NCBI GenBank assembly: GCA_021796115.1
Contig: JAJYOP010000014.1
Span: 1 to 42,645 of the forward strand
DNA length: 42,645 bases
Direction: 5' to 3'
Source of the DNA: a bacterium
GTDB lineage: Bacteria; Omnitrophota; Gorgyraeia; Duberdicusellales; 4484-171
Positions 33,478 to 42,645 of this stretch are shown piece by piece. Position 1 is the first letter of the stretch. The number at the start of each line of letters is the position of its first letter. A program made the translations under genes and the position numbers. The notes under the pieces are model-generated. The model saw only the letters and a list, made by a program, of their open reading frames with translations, was not told where the DNA came from and made no database searches.

Positions 33478-34950
33478 ATGGTTAAAAAAAGAATTGGCAT
33501 TTATTTAGGTTTAAGTTCGGTTGGAGCAGTGGCACTCGAAGGCAAAAAGATAGTTGCCGCATCAAGATATGATTTGGCTTCCGTAGAAGAAGAAGCCAGA
33601 GTAGAGAATCTTAGCGAAGAAATCCGATGGCAGGCATTGATAAACAAAATTTTACGCGAAATCGGTTCGGAAGAAAAAGATATTTTTGTCTCGTTAGCAG
33701 ACAAAGATTTTATTTTCAGGTCATTGGAGATGCCAATGATGGCCAAAAAAAACATAGGCCCTTCGCTCGTATATGAAATAGAAAAATATATCCCTTTTAA
33801 AATAAGCGAATTAATGTGGGATTACGGTTATATAACTTATCCAAAAGAGAAAAAACTGAATGTTTCTTTTGTCGGAATAAAAGAAGATAATATATATAAA
33901 GTTCAAGAAATGTTTGCTCACCTTAACTTGAATCCGCTCATAATCGAGCCGTCTTCTTTATCGCTTATCAAAACCTTACAGTCTGCCAAGAAATTTTCCC
34001 AGACCAAGAATTTCGCGATATTGGACATATCGCCAAATGAAGTTTACCTTACTTTCTTCTATCAGAACCTTCCGGTTTTTAACCAATATCTTGCAATACC
34101 GAAGAAAGGCGATTCTTTCGATGTCGATAAATTTGTAGAATCCGTTCGTTTTTCTTTCCAATACTTTAAAAGAGAATTCAGGTTCTATGAACTGGAAAAA
34201 TTTATTGCTATAACAAGCAGCAGTGGAGACAATATAGCCACGCTTTTGCAGGAAGAATTACAAATGAATATAGAGACGGTTTCCCCGTACGATATAGTTA
34301 ATGTACCCAATATAGAATCAGAAACGCTTAAAGCATTCGGCGCCGCAAATTTAGAATCGCCATATAAATTCAAGCCGCAACTTAAGAAAACAGAAGAGTA
34401 TGTAGAGGAGCAGGTAGTTTCCGGAGAGGAGCCTTTAAGATGGGGTTTATTCGCCATACTTATCGGTGCCGGCCTTATTGGATTGGTAGGGCTCGCTATA
34501 TTTTTTGGCAATGAAATATCTGTGATGGAATATAAATTTGAAAATGCAGATAAAGCCGTCGAAAGGCCCGAGCCATTAAAGGATCTTAGTTGGGGCAAAA
34601 TAGATACAATGTTGCAGGAAAAGGAAGGAAAATTGGCTAAATTAAAAGATTTAAGCAGCGTGCCTCATATTTCCGCAACATTGGATGAATTAGCTTCTTT
34701 GCGTTCGAAAGGTTTATGGTTTGAGAGTTTGGAAATTGACTATCGTGACAAAAAATATTCAATATCTTTAACGGGTTATGTTTTTCTGGGTGACGCCTAC
34801 AATGAGCGCTCGGCGGTAGATAAATTTGTCGCAAACATCAAAAACGACGAGCTTATAAAAACAAATTTTTCTGATATAGGGGTGGTTTCTTTAGAGAGAA
34901 GAGCTATTGGCGATTATACTGTAACATATTTCCTTATCAGGTTAGAATGA
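33478..34950 (+). CDS. PilM-PilN fusion (GspL-like architecture)
   Basis: Actin-like N-terminal domain (GIYLGLSSVGAVAL, DISPNEVYLTFF), TM LFAILIGAGLIGLVGLAIFFG, then a PilN-like periplasmic domain. Confidence 0.75.
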   Translation: MVKKRIGIYLGLSSVGAVALEGKKIVAASRYDLASVEEEARVENLSEEIRWQALINKILREIGSEEKDIFVSLADKDFIFRSLEMPMMAKKNIGPSLVYEIEKYIPFKISELMWDYGYITYPKEKKLNVSFVGIKEDNIYKVQEMFAHLNLNPLIIEPSSLSLIKTLQSAKKFSQTKNFAILDISPNEVYLTFFYQNLPVFNQYLAIPKKGDSFDVDKFVESVRFSFQYFKREFRFYELEKFIAITSSSGDNIATLLQEELQMNIETVSPYDIVNVPNIESETLKAFGAANLESPYKFKPQLKKTEEYVEEQVVSGEEPLRWGLFAILIGAGLIGLVGLAIFFGNEISVMEYKFENADKAVERPEPLKDLSWGKIDTMLQEKEGKLAKLKDLSSVPHISATLDELASLRSKGLWFESLEIDYRDKKYSISLTGYVFLGDAYNERSAVDKFVANIKNDELIKTNFSDIGVVSLERRAIGDYTVTYFLIRLE

Positions 34951-34987
34951 TGCCTGTAATGAATTTTATAAAGGGAGGCTTATAAGA

Positions 34988-35473
34988 GTGAAAGCTATTT
35001 CGCGTCTAAAAAATGTAATTATTACTCTTGCGATAATTGTAACCTTTGTAATCGTAATTAACAAAATGGTTTCCGGTTACATGTCGCAGATTAATGCTTT
35101 GAAAATAAAAATGGATGATTTGGAAAAAGGGAGGCTATTAATAGAAAGGTGGAACAAAGCGACCCTTTCTTATGATAAATTAGCGGAAGGTTTTTTTACT
35201 AAAGACCCCACGGAGTTTAAAACATTTGTTGACCAGCAGTCAAAGAAATATAATATCAATGTGTCTTCCTTGAGCCCTACAAAAAGAAACGAAAGTTTCT
35301 ATATAAATGCATCTTTAAGCTTAAGAGCCTCTACGGATAACTACGCGAATCTGGTTAATTTTATAAAGTCTCTTGAAGAAAAGAGAGTGATGGTAGAAAG
35401 GTTACGGATATGGAACGAACAAAATAATAACCGGTCGGCCGAAATACTGTTAAGCACTATCGTCCTTGAATAA
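34988..35473 (+). CDS. PilO/GspM-like inner-membrane protein
   Basis: N-terminal TM, coiled coil, ferredoxin-like C-terminal segment; operon position. Confidence 0.65.
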   Translation: MKAISRLKNVIITLAIIVTFVIVINKMVSGYMSQINALKIKMDDLEKGRLLIERWNKATLSYDKLAEGFFTKDPTEFKTFVDQQSKKYNINVSSLSPTKRNESFYINASLSLRASTDNYANLVNFIKSLEEKRVMVERLRIWNEQNNNRSAEILLSTIVLE

Positions 35474-35475
35474 TT

Positions 35476-35823
35476 ATGTTAATAAGAAGCACAATAATTT
35501 TTATTGTATTTTTTAGTATTCTTTGCGGTTATTCTATCGCGGCAGAAGATAAAAATGACCCTTTTGACTCTTTGCTTCCTGCGAAATCAGCGTCTACAGG
35601 AGAAAAACCTAAAGCAGTAGAGCCACCGGCAATAAGCATTGAGGGGGTATTATGGGGTACAGATATGCCAGAGACTATAATTGACGGAGAGGTATATAAA
35701 GTAGGAGATACGCTTAAAAATGTTGATGCAAAAATTTATAAGATAGAAAAAAATAAAGTGTCTATTTTTTATGAGGGAAGATTGTTTGAAATGAAAGTCA
35801 CGGGCAAAAAGGAGGCCAAATGA
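35476..35823 (+). CDS. PilP/GspC-HR-like periplasmic protein
   Basis: Signal peptide; ISIEGVLWGTDMPETIIDGEVYKVGDTLKNVDAKIYKIEKNKVSIFYEGRLFEM. Confidence 0.68.
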   Translation: MLIRSTIIFIVFFSILCGYSIAAEDKNDPFDSLLPAKSASTGEKPKAVEPPAISIEGVLWGTDMPETIIDGEVYKVGDTLKNVDAKIYKIEKNKVSIFYEGRLFEMKVTGKKEAK

Positions 35824-37388
35824 AGAAAATTATTTTGATGATTTTATCCCTTTTAATCATACCTCTGAATGCAGGTTTCCCCCAGGATAATACTTACGGA
35901 GATTATCTCCTGGGCAGTACGCAAAAACTTATTTCTCTCGATCTTGAGGGCGCCAAATTGATAGACACCCTTAAGATGCTTAGCCAGCAAACCGGCCTTA
36001 ACTTTATTTCGACGGAAGCGGTAAAAGAAAGGACTCTCACTTTATATCTTGACAAAGTTCCTTTGAAAGAGGCAATGGATATAATTTTTAAGGCCAACAA
36101 TCTTACTTATGAATATTATCCTGACGCAAACATGTTTGTTGTAAAAGAGATGGGCAAACCTGCGGTAGAGCTCAAAACAAAGATTTATCATCTAAAATAT
36201 GTCAGGGTAGCGTCTACACGCATGACTAAGGAAATTTCAGATTTAATGCAACCAGGAACCGCGAGCAGCTTGAATGTTTCGGCTGCTGCAACTAGCGGCG
36301 GCAGCGGCTCAACCACTGGTTCTACTACCGGTTCTACTACAACATCTTCTTCAACTCAACAACCCACGGATGTCGGTATAAAAAATGCGATTCAGAAAGT
36401 ATTGACCGAGTTTGGAAAAATAAGCGAAGATCCAATAACTAATTCCATCATTGTTGTTGATGTACCTGCAAATTTCGAGATGATTGATAAAATAGTAAAA
36501 AATCTGGATATACCTTTGACAAAAGTATTAATTGAAGTTGAAATGCTTGACGTGACAAAAGGATTACTTGAGCAAATAGGATTTAGGTATGGCCAAGATA
36601 CAGCCACTTATGCTAATGATTTTGGGTCGGCTTATAGAGGCCCGGCTAAATCTACATCTTTCCCTTTGGGTGGACTTATTCCTGATGGGACATCCAAGAG
36701 TTCTCCTTTTCTAAACCCAGTCAGCGCCTTTAGCTATGGTGCAATAGCTACCGGTGATTTCAATATGCTGGTGCAAGCTTTAGCGCAAGACCAGACAACA
36801 AAGATTTTAGCCCGGCCAAAAATCCTTACTCTTGCCAATCAAACAGCAGAAGTGAATTTAACAACTGATGAGGCTATAGGTATATCTAGTACTACAGCAG
36901 AAATCGGCGGAGCGATAAGCGCAAACATAGAGAGGACAGAAACCGGAACTAAATTAAGGGTAACCCCTCAGGTGGATACGGACACAGGGCAAATCACATT
37001 ATTTTTGGAAGTTTTTACTAGAGATACTTCCGACAGTGATTTACACGTTACCGGCCTAACCGGCGCTGTTAAAAACCCTGAAGAGAGAGGAGCAAAAACA
37101 GTCCTGCGTTTAAATAGCGGCGAAACATTACTCATGGGCGGGATGATAAGGAATAAACTTATAAAAAGCGTAACAAAAGTGCCTTTGCTTGGCGATATAC
37201 CTTTTGTGGGCAAGTTATTTACTTATAGAGATGAGAACAAGAGCGAACGGGAATTACTCGTTTTTCTTACGCCAAAGATAGTCGAAGACACACCAAGACT
37301 TACTCTAAGCGCCAGTGTTCCTTATCGGGAGCAGGATCAATCACGAATGGAACTTATGAATATGGCAATGGATAGGCTGTCTCGTTAA
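35820..37388 (+). CDS. Secretin (GspD/PilQ family)
   Basis: Signal peptide, STN/N0-like region, VLIEVEMLDVTKGL, ILARPKILTLANQTAEV, GTKLRVTPQV, VPLLGDIPFVGKLF, ELLVFLTPKIV; Ser/Thr/Gly linker. Confidence 0.93.
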   Translation: MKKIILMILSLLIIPLNAGFPQDNTYGDYLLGSTQKLISLDLEGAKLIDTLKMLSQQTGLNFISTEAVKERTLTLYLDKVPLKEAMDIIFKANNLTYEYYPDANMFVVKEMGKPAVELKTKIYHLKYVRVASTRMTKEISDLMQPGTASSLNVSAAATSGGSGSTTGSTTGSTTTSSSTQQPTDVGIKNAIQKVLTEFGKISEDPITNSIIVVDVPANFEMIDKIVKNLDIPLTKVLIEVEMLDVTKGLLEQIGFRYGQDTATYANDFGSAYRGPAKSTSFPLGGLIPDGTSKSSPFLNPVSAFSYGAIATGDFNMLVQALAQDQTTKILARPKILTLANQTAEVNLTTDEAIGISSTTAEIGGAISANIERTETGTKLRVTPQVDTDTGQITLFLEVFTRDTSDSDLHVTGLTGAVKNPEERGAKTVLRLNSGETLLMGGMIRNKLIKSVTKVPLLGDIPFVGKLFTYRDENKSERELLVFLTPKIVEDTPRLTLSASVPYREQDQSRMELMNMAMDRLSR

Positions 37389-37497
37389 ACATATTACCTA
37401 ATTTATTGCTGTTGTCTTTTGTCAAAATTCAGCTAAAGATAAAATCTTATCACAAGGTTAAACACATTTAAAGAAGCCAGAAACACGTAATTTTAAA

Positions 37498-39210
37498 ATG
37501 GCAAGATACAAAAGATTAGGTGACATACTAGTTTCCGAAGGGGTAATTACCAAAGAGCAGCTCAATGAAGCTATTTTACTCCAGCAGAAAGAGAGCGGAA
37601 AACTTGGCGAGGTTCTTTTAAGGTTAGGATATGTAAGCGAAGAGCAGATTGTTATTGCCCTGAGCAAACAGTTATCCATACCCTACATTTCTTTAGCCTC
37701 CGGAAAACTTAAACCAGCCCCTGATCAAAATTTAGAAGAGTTAGTCCCTTATGATTTCGGAACACGCAACCTTGTATTGCCGCTTTCGCGCAGCCTTAAT
37801 TCTCTTACCGTTGTAATGTTTGACCCTCTTGACTTAATCCTTATCGACAACCTTAAAAAATTTACCGGTTGTGAAATAAATATTGTAATATCTACCCGTT
37901 CCGACATCCTTAAAGCCATTGAAAATTTTTACGGCAAAGAGCGCGTTTTCCGCCAGGCTATGGATATCGGGGAAGATGAAGCAACCTCCGGCGGCATAAA
38001 GGAGTTATTTTCCGAAGAAACTGATTTAAGCCTTGACAAAATTATTGCCCAGGCAGAAGAAGCTCCTGTAGTAAAGCTGGTAGATTTAATCGTGCGCCAG
38101 GCGATTGAAGATGGGGCCTCGGATATTCATATTGAGCCAAGATATGATAAACTGAGTTTAAGATATAGGATTGACGGAGTGCTGTATGAGATGCCTTCGC
38201 CTTCCGCGTCTTTGTATTTACCTATTATTTCACGCGTCAAAATACTTTCGAAAATGGATATCGCCGAAAAAAGGCTCCCCCAAGATGGCGGGTTTATGGT
38301 AAAAATTGCGGAAAGGCTTATTGATTTACGCGTCTCTACGCTTCCAACTATCTATGGAGAGAAAATAGTTTTGAGAATTTTAGATAAAAGCCGCGTGCCT
38401 CTTGATTTAGCAAAGCTGGGCTTCCTGCCCCAAGAATTAGAAAAAATAAGAAAAGGCATAGCATGCTCTTACGGGCTTATTATGTTGACCGGACCTACAG
38501 GAAGCGGCAAGTCTACCACACTTTATGCTGCTTTAAGCGAATTGAATTCGCCAACTCTGAACATTCTTACGGTCGAAGACCCTGTTGAGTACCGTCTTGA
38601 GGGCATAAACCAGGTTCAAGTAAAGCCGGAAATAGGCCTTACCTTTGCTAATGCTTTAAGGTGTTTTTTACGGCAGGACCCGGACATAATTCTTGTCGGA
38701 GAAGTCCGCGATTTAGAAACAGGAGAAATATGCATCCGTTCAGCGCTTACCGGCCATCTCGTGCTTTCAACGCTTCACACTAATGACGCGCCTTCTACCA
38801 TAACACGCCTCATAGATATAGGTATACCCGCATATTTAGTTGCAAGTTCTCTGCGTTTAATTGTCGCGCAGAGGTTGATAAGAAAATTATGCAATCATTG
38901 CAAAGAATCATACGAAGTAAAGGAAGAAAAGTTTCCCGGAGGCATAACCATAAATTCTCCTATAATATATAAGTCCAAAGGCTGTGAAAAGTGCAATTTT
39001 ATCGGTTATAAAGGCCGCAGCCTGATTAGCGAGGTAATTCTTGTCGATGAAGAGATACGGGATGCCATTTATAAAGGCGTTGCAGCAGCAAAGATTATGG
39101 AAATATCTTCGAAAAAAGGAGCCCTTAGCCTGTTAGAAAGCGGCATTAAAAGAGTGGAAGAGGGCATCACTTCTTTAGAAGAAATATTGTCAGTAGCGAC
39201 AGTTTACTGA
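37498..39210 (+). CDS. GspE/PilB assembly ATPase with N-terminal MshEN domain
   Basis: GPTGSGKSTT, RQDPDIILVGEVRD, LCNHC...GCEKC; N-terminal RLGDILVSEGVITKEQLNEAI...KLGEVLLRLGYVSEEQIVIAL. Confidence 0.95.
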   Translation: MARYKRLGDILVSEGVITKEQLNEAILLQQKESGKLGEVLLRLGYVSEEQIVIALSKQLSIPYISLASGKLKPAPDQNLEELVPYDFGTRNLVLPLSRSLNSLTVVMFDPLDLILIDNLKKFTGCEINIVISTRSDILKAIENFYGKERVFRQAMDIGEDEATSGGIKELFSEETDLSLDKIIAQAEEAPVVKLVDLIVRQAIEDGASDIHIEPRYDKLSLRYRIDGVLYEMPSPSASLYLPIISRVKILSKMDIAEKRLPQDGGFMVKIAERLIDLRVSTLPTIYGEKIVLRILDKSRVPLDLAKLGFLPQELEKIRKGIACSYGLIMLTGPTGSGKSTTLYAALSELNSPTLNILTVEDPVEYRLEGINQVQVKPEIGLTFANALRCFLRQDPDIILVGEVRDLETGEICIRSALTGHLVLSTLHTNDAPSTITRLIDIGIPAYLVASSLRLIVAQRLIRKLCNHCKESYEVKEEKFPGGITINSPIIYKSKGCEKCNFIGYKGRSLISEVILVDEEIRDAIYKGVAAAKIMEISSKKGALSLLESGIKRVEEGITSLEEILSVATVY

Positions 39211-39224
39211 TATAATATAAATAT

Positions 39225-40460
39225 ATGCCTAAATATAGTTACGTAGCCAAAACAAAAGAGGCCAAGACAATTAAAGAAATCGAAGATGCTGCTTCGCGCG
39301 ATGAACTTATAGCTAAGCTGAAAAGCAGGAATTTGTTCATAATTTCCGTAAACGAAGTACGCGGCGAGCAGGAAAAATCTTTCCTTGCTTTTTTTAGTTC
39401 CCACAAACAAAGTTATCGCTCTTCGGTCAAGCTCTATGACATGGTTTTCTTATCGCGCAACCTCTCAACTATGCTTTCAAGCGGAGTAACTCTTTTAAGG
39501 AGCCTTGAAATAATATCTTCCCAAACCGAGAGCGCTAAACTCGGCAAGGTATTAAAAGAGTGCAGCCAGCATATAAAAGAAGGGCTGTCATTTAAAGAGG
39601 CAATTGCCAAATATCCCGGTGTTTTTTCGCCGCTCTGGAAGGCAATCGTTGAAGTCGGCGAAGCCTCGGGAAATTTACCGACAGTTTTGGACAAATTAGC
39701 CGATTATCTTGATATGAGGATGGAATTTGAGAGAAAAATAATCAGTGCCTTAATATATCCTATCATATTGATAGGAGCCATGATCGCCGCTGTTTTTATA
39801 TTCTTTAAATTTATATTGCCAAAGTTTGTTATGATATTCCGCGATTTCGGAGTAAAACTCCCCCTGCCTACCCAAATTATTTTCGCGATAGCATCCTTCG
39901 TCGATAAGAATTTTATTTTTGTATTGATAGGGCTAGCTGCCGTTATTGCAGGTTTTATCATGTTTATGCGCCGGCCGGAGACAAAGGAAACCAGAGATAG
40001 AATAAGCATGAAATTACCTTTGATAGGAGAATTAGTTTTCCTGTTTTGTTTAGATCGGTTTACCTCAACCATGTATATTCTTTTAGACAGCGGATTACCG
40101 CTAGTGTATGCTTTGGAAATTGCCGCAAGGGGCATAGGCAATACTATCTTAGAGAAGAATATTCTTTTCGTGAAAAATAGGGTTAAGGATGGCGCTTCCC
40201 TATCAAGGGAATTCAGCAAATTGAATATTTTTCCTGCGCTTATTTCGGAAATGGCAAAGATAGGTGAAGAAACCGGAACGATGCCCGAAATCTTTAGAAA
40301 AATATCCCTTCATTACAATAAAGAACTTACTACAAGAGTTGAGCGTATAATTGTTGCTTTTGAGCCGATAATGATTTTACTTTTGGGTATTGTTATCGGC
40401 GCAATTGTCATATCGCTATTCTTGCCGCTCTTTAAGATTGCCACCGGTGGAGGAATGTAA
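39225..40460 (+). CDS. GspF/PilC inner-membrane platform protein
   Basis: LSRNLSTMLSSGVTLLRSLEI, WKAIVEVGEASGNLPTVLDKLADY, MAKIGEETGTMPEIFRKIS, C-terminal TM. Confidence 0.95.
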   Translation: MPKYSYVAKTKEAKTIKEIEDAASRDELIAKLKSRNLFIISVNEVRGEQEKSFLAFFSSHKQSYRSSVKLYDMVFLSRNLSTMLSSGVTLLRSLEIISSQTESAKLGKVLKECSQHIKEGLSFKEAIAKYPGVFSPLWKAIVEVGEASGNLPTVLDKLADYLDMRMEFERKIISALIYPIILIGAMIAAVFIFFKFILPKFVMIFRDFGVKLPLPTQIIFAIASFVDKNFIFVLIGLAAVIAGFIMFMRRPETKETRDRISMKLPLIGELVFLFCLDRFTSTMYILLDSGLPLVYALEIAARGIGNTILEKNILFVKNRVKDGASLSREFSKLNIFPALISEMAKIGEETGTMPEIFRKISLHYNKELTTRVERIIVAFEPIMILLLGIVIGAIVISLFLPLFKIATGGGM

Positions 40461-40543
40461 TTATTTGTAAATAAGTCTAGCGCGAGAATAAAAAAAGAAA
40501 ATCATCCTTTCTAAAAATGCTGGACTAGCTTAACTTATTTGGC

Positions 40544-40572
40544 TTGACGCACAAATAAGATAATGGTATAAA
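40544..40572 (+). promoter_or_regulatory. sigma70-like promoter of the first pilin gene
   Basis: TTGACG 40544-40549, 17-nt spacer, TATAAA 40567-40572; then agggaggt SD. Confidence 0.65.
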
Positions 40573-40617
40573 TTAAGTGTGGGCTTATAAGTATTAATAG
40601 AAAAAGGGAGGTGTTTT

Positions 40618-41019
40618 ATGAGAAAAGGTTTCACGCTCATGGAGCTGATTGTGGTAGTTATAATCATCGGTATTCTTGCGATGATAGGCCTACCTCAATT
40701 TTTTAAAGTCGCAGAAAGGGGAAGAGCCGCTGAAGGAGTAGGAGCCCTCGGCACATTAAGAAATGCTCAGTTAAGATATGCGTTGACAAATTCCAGTAAC
40801 CAAACCACTAGTGCTATGAGCGATCTTGATGTGGATGTGTCAAACTTGAAATATTTTACTACCATCACTCTTCACCCAGTAACGGACCCCCAAAGTTCTG
40901 CCAGTTCCGTTGCTGATATTCTAAGAAGTGGAGGGTATACTTTAAGTATCGCAGGAAACGGCAATATAACCTGTACCGCAGGTGGCACTATAGCTTGTCC
41001 GCCAGTAGGGCAGCAATAA
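40618..41019 (+). CDS. Type IV pilin / GspG-like major (pseudo)pilin
   Basis: MRKG|FTLMELIVVVIIIGILAMIGLPQF. Confidence 0.92.
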   Translation: MRKGFTLMELIVVVIIIGILAMIGLPQFFKVAERGRAAEGVGALGTLRNAQLRYALTNSSNQTTSAMSDLDVDVSNLKYFTTITLHPVTDPQSSASSVADILRSGGYTLSIAGNGNITCTAGGTIACPPVGQQ

Positions 41020-41054
41020 GCGATAGGAAATTAATTTAGAAAGTAATAAAAAGT

Positions 41055-41474
41055 ATGTTTAAACTGCGTAAAAAAGCAATGACTCTTATGGAATTGACAG
41101 TGGTGGTCGTGCTTATTGGTATTCTTGCAGGCATCGGTATTGCTAGCTTCCGAAAGACGATAGCAAACGCAAGAATAAGAGAAGCGCAAAGCCTTTTGCT
41201 GTTGATTAAGCACGCAGAAGAGGTTTATCGCGCCGAAAGCAACACTTTTGTTACCTGTGCTAATAACGGAAATTGTAATGACATATTACGTTTGAATTTA
41301 CCTACGCCAGCTAGTCCGACATGGGTTTACACTGTTCCCAATGCAGGTGTAAATACAGCCTGTGCTTTGGCCACGCCACAAATTGCAGATATACCCAATA
41401 GTTATCGAATAAGATTGGATACGGATAATCCTGCGAATGATGAGAGCGAGGCGGTCATAGGCGGATGCCCTTAA
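41055..41474 (+). CDS. Pilin-like protein
   Basis: KKA|MTLMELTVVVVLIGILAGIGIASF. Confidence 0.88.
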   Translation: MFKLRKKAMTLMELTVVVVLIGILAGIGIASFRKTIANARIREAQSLLLLIKHAEEVYRAESNTFVTCANNGNCNDILRLNLPTPASPTWVYTVPNAGVNTACALATPQIADIPNSYRIRLDTDNPANDESEAVIGGCP

Positions 41475-41484
41475 TTTAACCAGC

Positions 41485-41895
41485 ATGGCAAAATTTGCAA
41501 AAAAAACAACCCCGTTATCAAAATATAAAACTTTGATAGCGGGGTTTACTTTAATGGAAGTTGTCGTGGGCCTGATTATCCTTGCCCTTATCTTTGGCGG
41601 TATCATCGCAACTTTTGTCGGCGTTAAACGCTATATTTCCCGTGCGACAAGGCGCGTGGTTTCAACAAACCTTGATAGGCAAGTTTTAAATTCTTTGTAT
41701 CAAGACGTAAGGGCAGATACCTGGGATACGGGTGGATTATCGACAGGCGTTCACAATGTCGCTAACGCAACGATTGATAATTTTGGTTATGGCACTGTAA
41801 TCCCCAACACTTACACCGTACAAAATGTGACCATAGGCGCTATCAATAAAGAATATCGTCAGGTTACCGTAAACATAACCTATCCTACAAATTAA
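41485..41895 (+). CDS. Minor pilin-like protein (start uncertain: 41485 or in-frame TTG 41533)
   Basis: LIAG|FTLMEVVVGLIILALIFGGIIATFVG. Confidence 0.82.
   Translation: MAKFAKKTTPLSKYKTLIAGFTLMEVVVGLIILALIFGGIIATFVGVKRYISRATRRVVSTNLDRQVLNSLYQDVRADTWDTGGLSTGVHNVANATIDNFGYGTVIPNTYTVQNVTIGAINKEYRQVTVNITYPTN
41508..41546 (+). repeat. Strong hairpin inside pilin leader codons
   Basis: aaccccgttatcaaa (41508-41522) / tttgatagcggggtt (41532-41546), 15-bp stem with one G.U, 9-nt loop. Confidence 0.9.
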
Positions 41896-41932
41896 ATAGC
41901 AAGGAAAAGAATATTATTTTTACAGAAGTCGC

Positions 41933-42460
41933 ATGAAAAATAAAGCGCTTACCCTCATGGAATTAATTCTTGCCATTTCACTGATAGGGGTGATAATAGC
42001 CGGCGTTGCCTCTTTCGATCTAGCCAGCAGGCAAATGTTTAGATCCTCCGAAACAAAGACCCAAGTAACAAATGAAGCAACTTTGATTATCGATCGCATC
42101 GCAAAAGATGCGCTTAATGCCATAGGAAACGCGAATACTCCGGCGGTTACCATAGGCGCCGGTGGTACCAGTATGACAATGTTATTAGATTCAAACCATG
42201 ACGGTGTATACACTCCAGGCACAGACCAGACAGTTACCTATGCTTTTATCGGTAATCAGATAACTCGAACACCAAGTGTTGGCTTACCAGAAGTTTTAAC
42301 CAATCGGGCTACAAATTTTGTTGTATCTGCGCCAGTGGGCAACTCTGTGCCAGTTCATATTGAATTAATGTTTAACCCTGCGCAAGCTGAAGACCCCTTT
42401 ACTAATCCTAGAGTAACAGTAGAAACTACCATTGAAGTTCCTGCCTGGTCGCTTAATTAA
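41933..42460 (+). CDS. Minor pilin-like protein (GspJ/PilW-like)
   Basis: MKNKA|LTLMELILAISLIGVIIAGVASFDLASRQ. Confidence 0.85.
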   Translation: MKNKALTLMELILAISLIGVIIAGVASFDLASRQMFRSSETKTQVTNEATLIIDRIAKDALNAIGNANTPAVTIGAGGTSMTMLLDSNHDGVYTPGTDQTVTYAFIGNQITRTPSVGLPEVLTNRATNFVVSAPVGNSVPVHIELMFNPAQAEDPFTNPRVTVETTIEVPAWSLN

Positions 42461-42463
42461 AAA

Positions 42464-42530
42464 AGAAACCAGAATACAGAGAACAGAAAAGAAATGATTC
42501 TGAATTTTATCTATGTCATCCATGGTTTCT
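42464..42530. repeat. Inverted repeat downstream of the last pilin
   Basis: agaaacca (42464-42471) / tggtttct (42523-42530). Confidence 0.5.
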
Positions 42531-42552
42531 ATCTATGCAATCGGCGGTTACA

Positions 42553-42645
42553 ATGATTATAAAAACTAAAAAAGACGAATTTAAAAGTTACCTCGAAGAT
42601 ACCTCTAATCTTTGTGGAAACGCCTCGGCATTGAGCCATAGCCAA
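42553..42645 (+). CDS. 5' part of a CDS truncated by the window end; product not determinable
   Basis: ATG then MIIKTKKDEFKSYLEDTSNLCGNASALSHSQ open to the window edge. Confidence 0.5.
   Translation, partial: MIIKTKKDEFKSYLEDTSNLCGNASALSHSQ

Noticed and set aside
36296-36362. GGTTCTACTACC-like tandem codons in the secretin
   Set aside because: Ser/Thr/Gly low-complexity linkers are common in secretins; too few copies to argue for variability without population data.

Overview
Continuous bacterial chromosome segment, AT-rich, with essentially all supported genes on the + strand. Gene content and style resemble an uncultivated Omnitrophota-type genome; this is an inference from gene content only. 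Order of blocks: rplM-rpsI; riboflavin block (ribBA, ribH, nusB, PHP phosphoesterase, ribD, nitroreductase); mazG; PilZ protein; DUF362/4Fe-4S protein; AddA/AddB-like helicase-nuclease pair; DEAD-box helicase; a short pyruvate kinase; TtcA-family protein; separate coaB and coaC; rmuC; yggU; pgeF; glycine cleavage operon gcvT-H-PA-PB plus a LipM/LplA-type gene; a pilin/Cys-rich exoprotein/secreted-protein cassette; pseudopilins; lipA; then a type IV pilus/type II secretion-like assembly operon (HTH, PilM-PilN fusion, PilO, PilP-like, secretin, GspE/PilB, GspF/PilC, four pilins). The most unusual signals are: (1) intergenic inverted repeats built from locus-specific short words (CACAGAT, CGCAGAT, ATTCGTG, GATAG...) with 10-11-10 nt spacing in the clearest copies; (2) a 20-bp GC-rich palindrome that interrupts two such word elements and also sits in frame inside the AddB-like CDS; (3) a G8 tract upstream of a pilin gene that has no canonical start codon in frame, where one G deletion would connect an upstream ATG; (4) a 36-cysteine secreted protein overlapping that pilin gene; (5) a 15-bp hairpin in the leader-peptide codons of another pilin; (6) a C-domain-less pyruvate kinase. 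No CRISPR array, rRNA or tRNA was recognised. All calls are by eye from sequence motifs; no database search was run.
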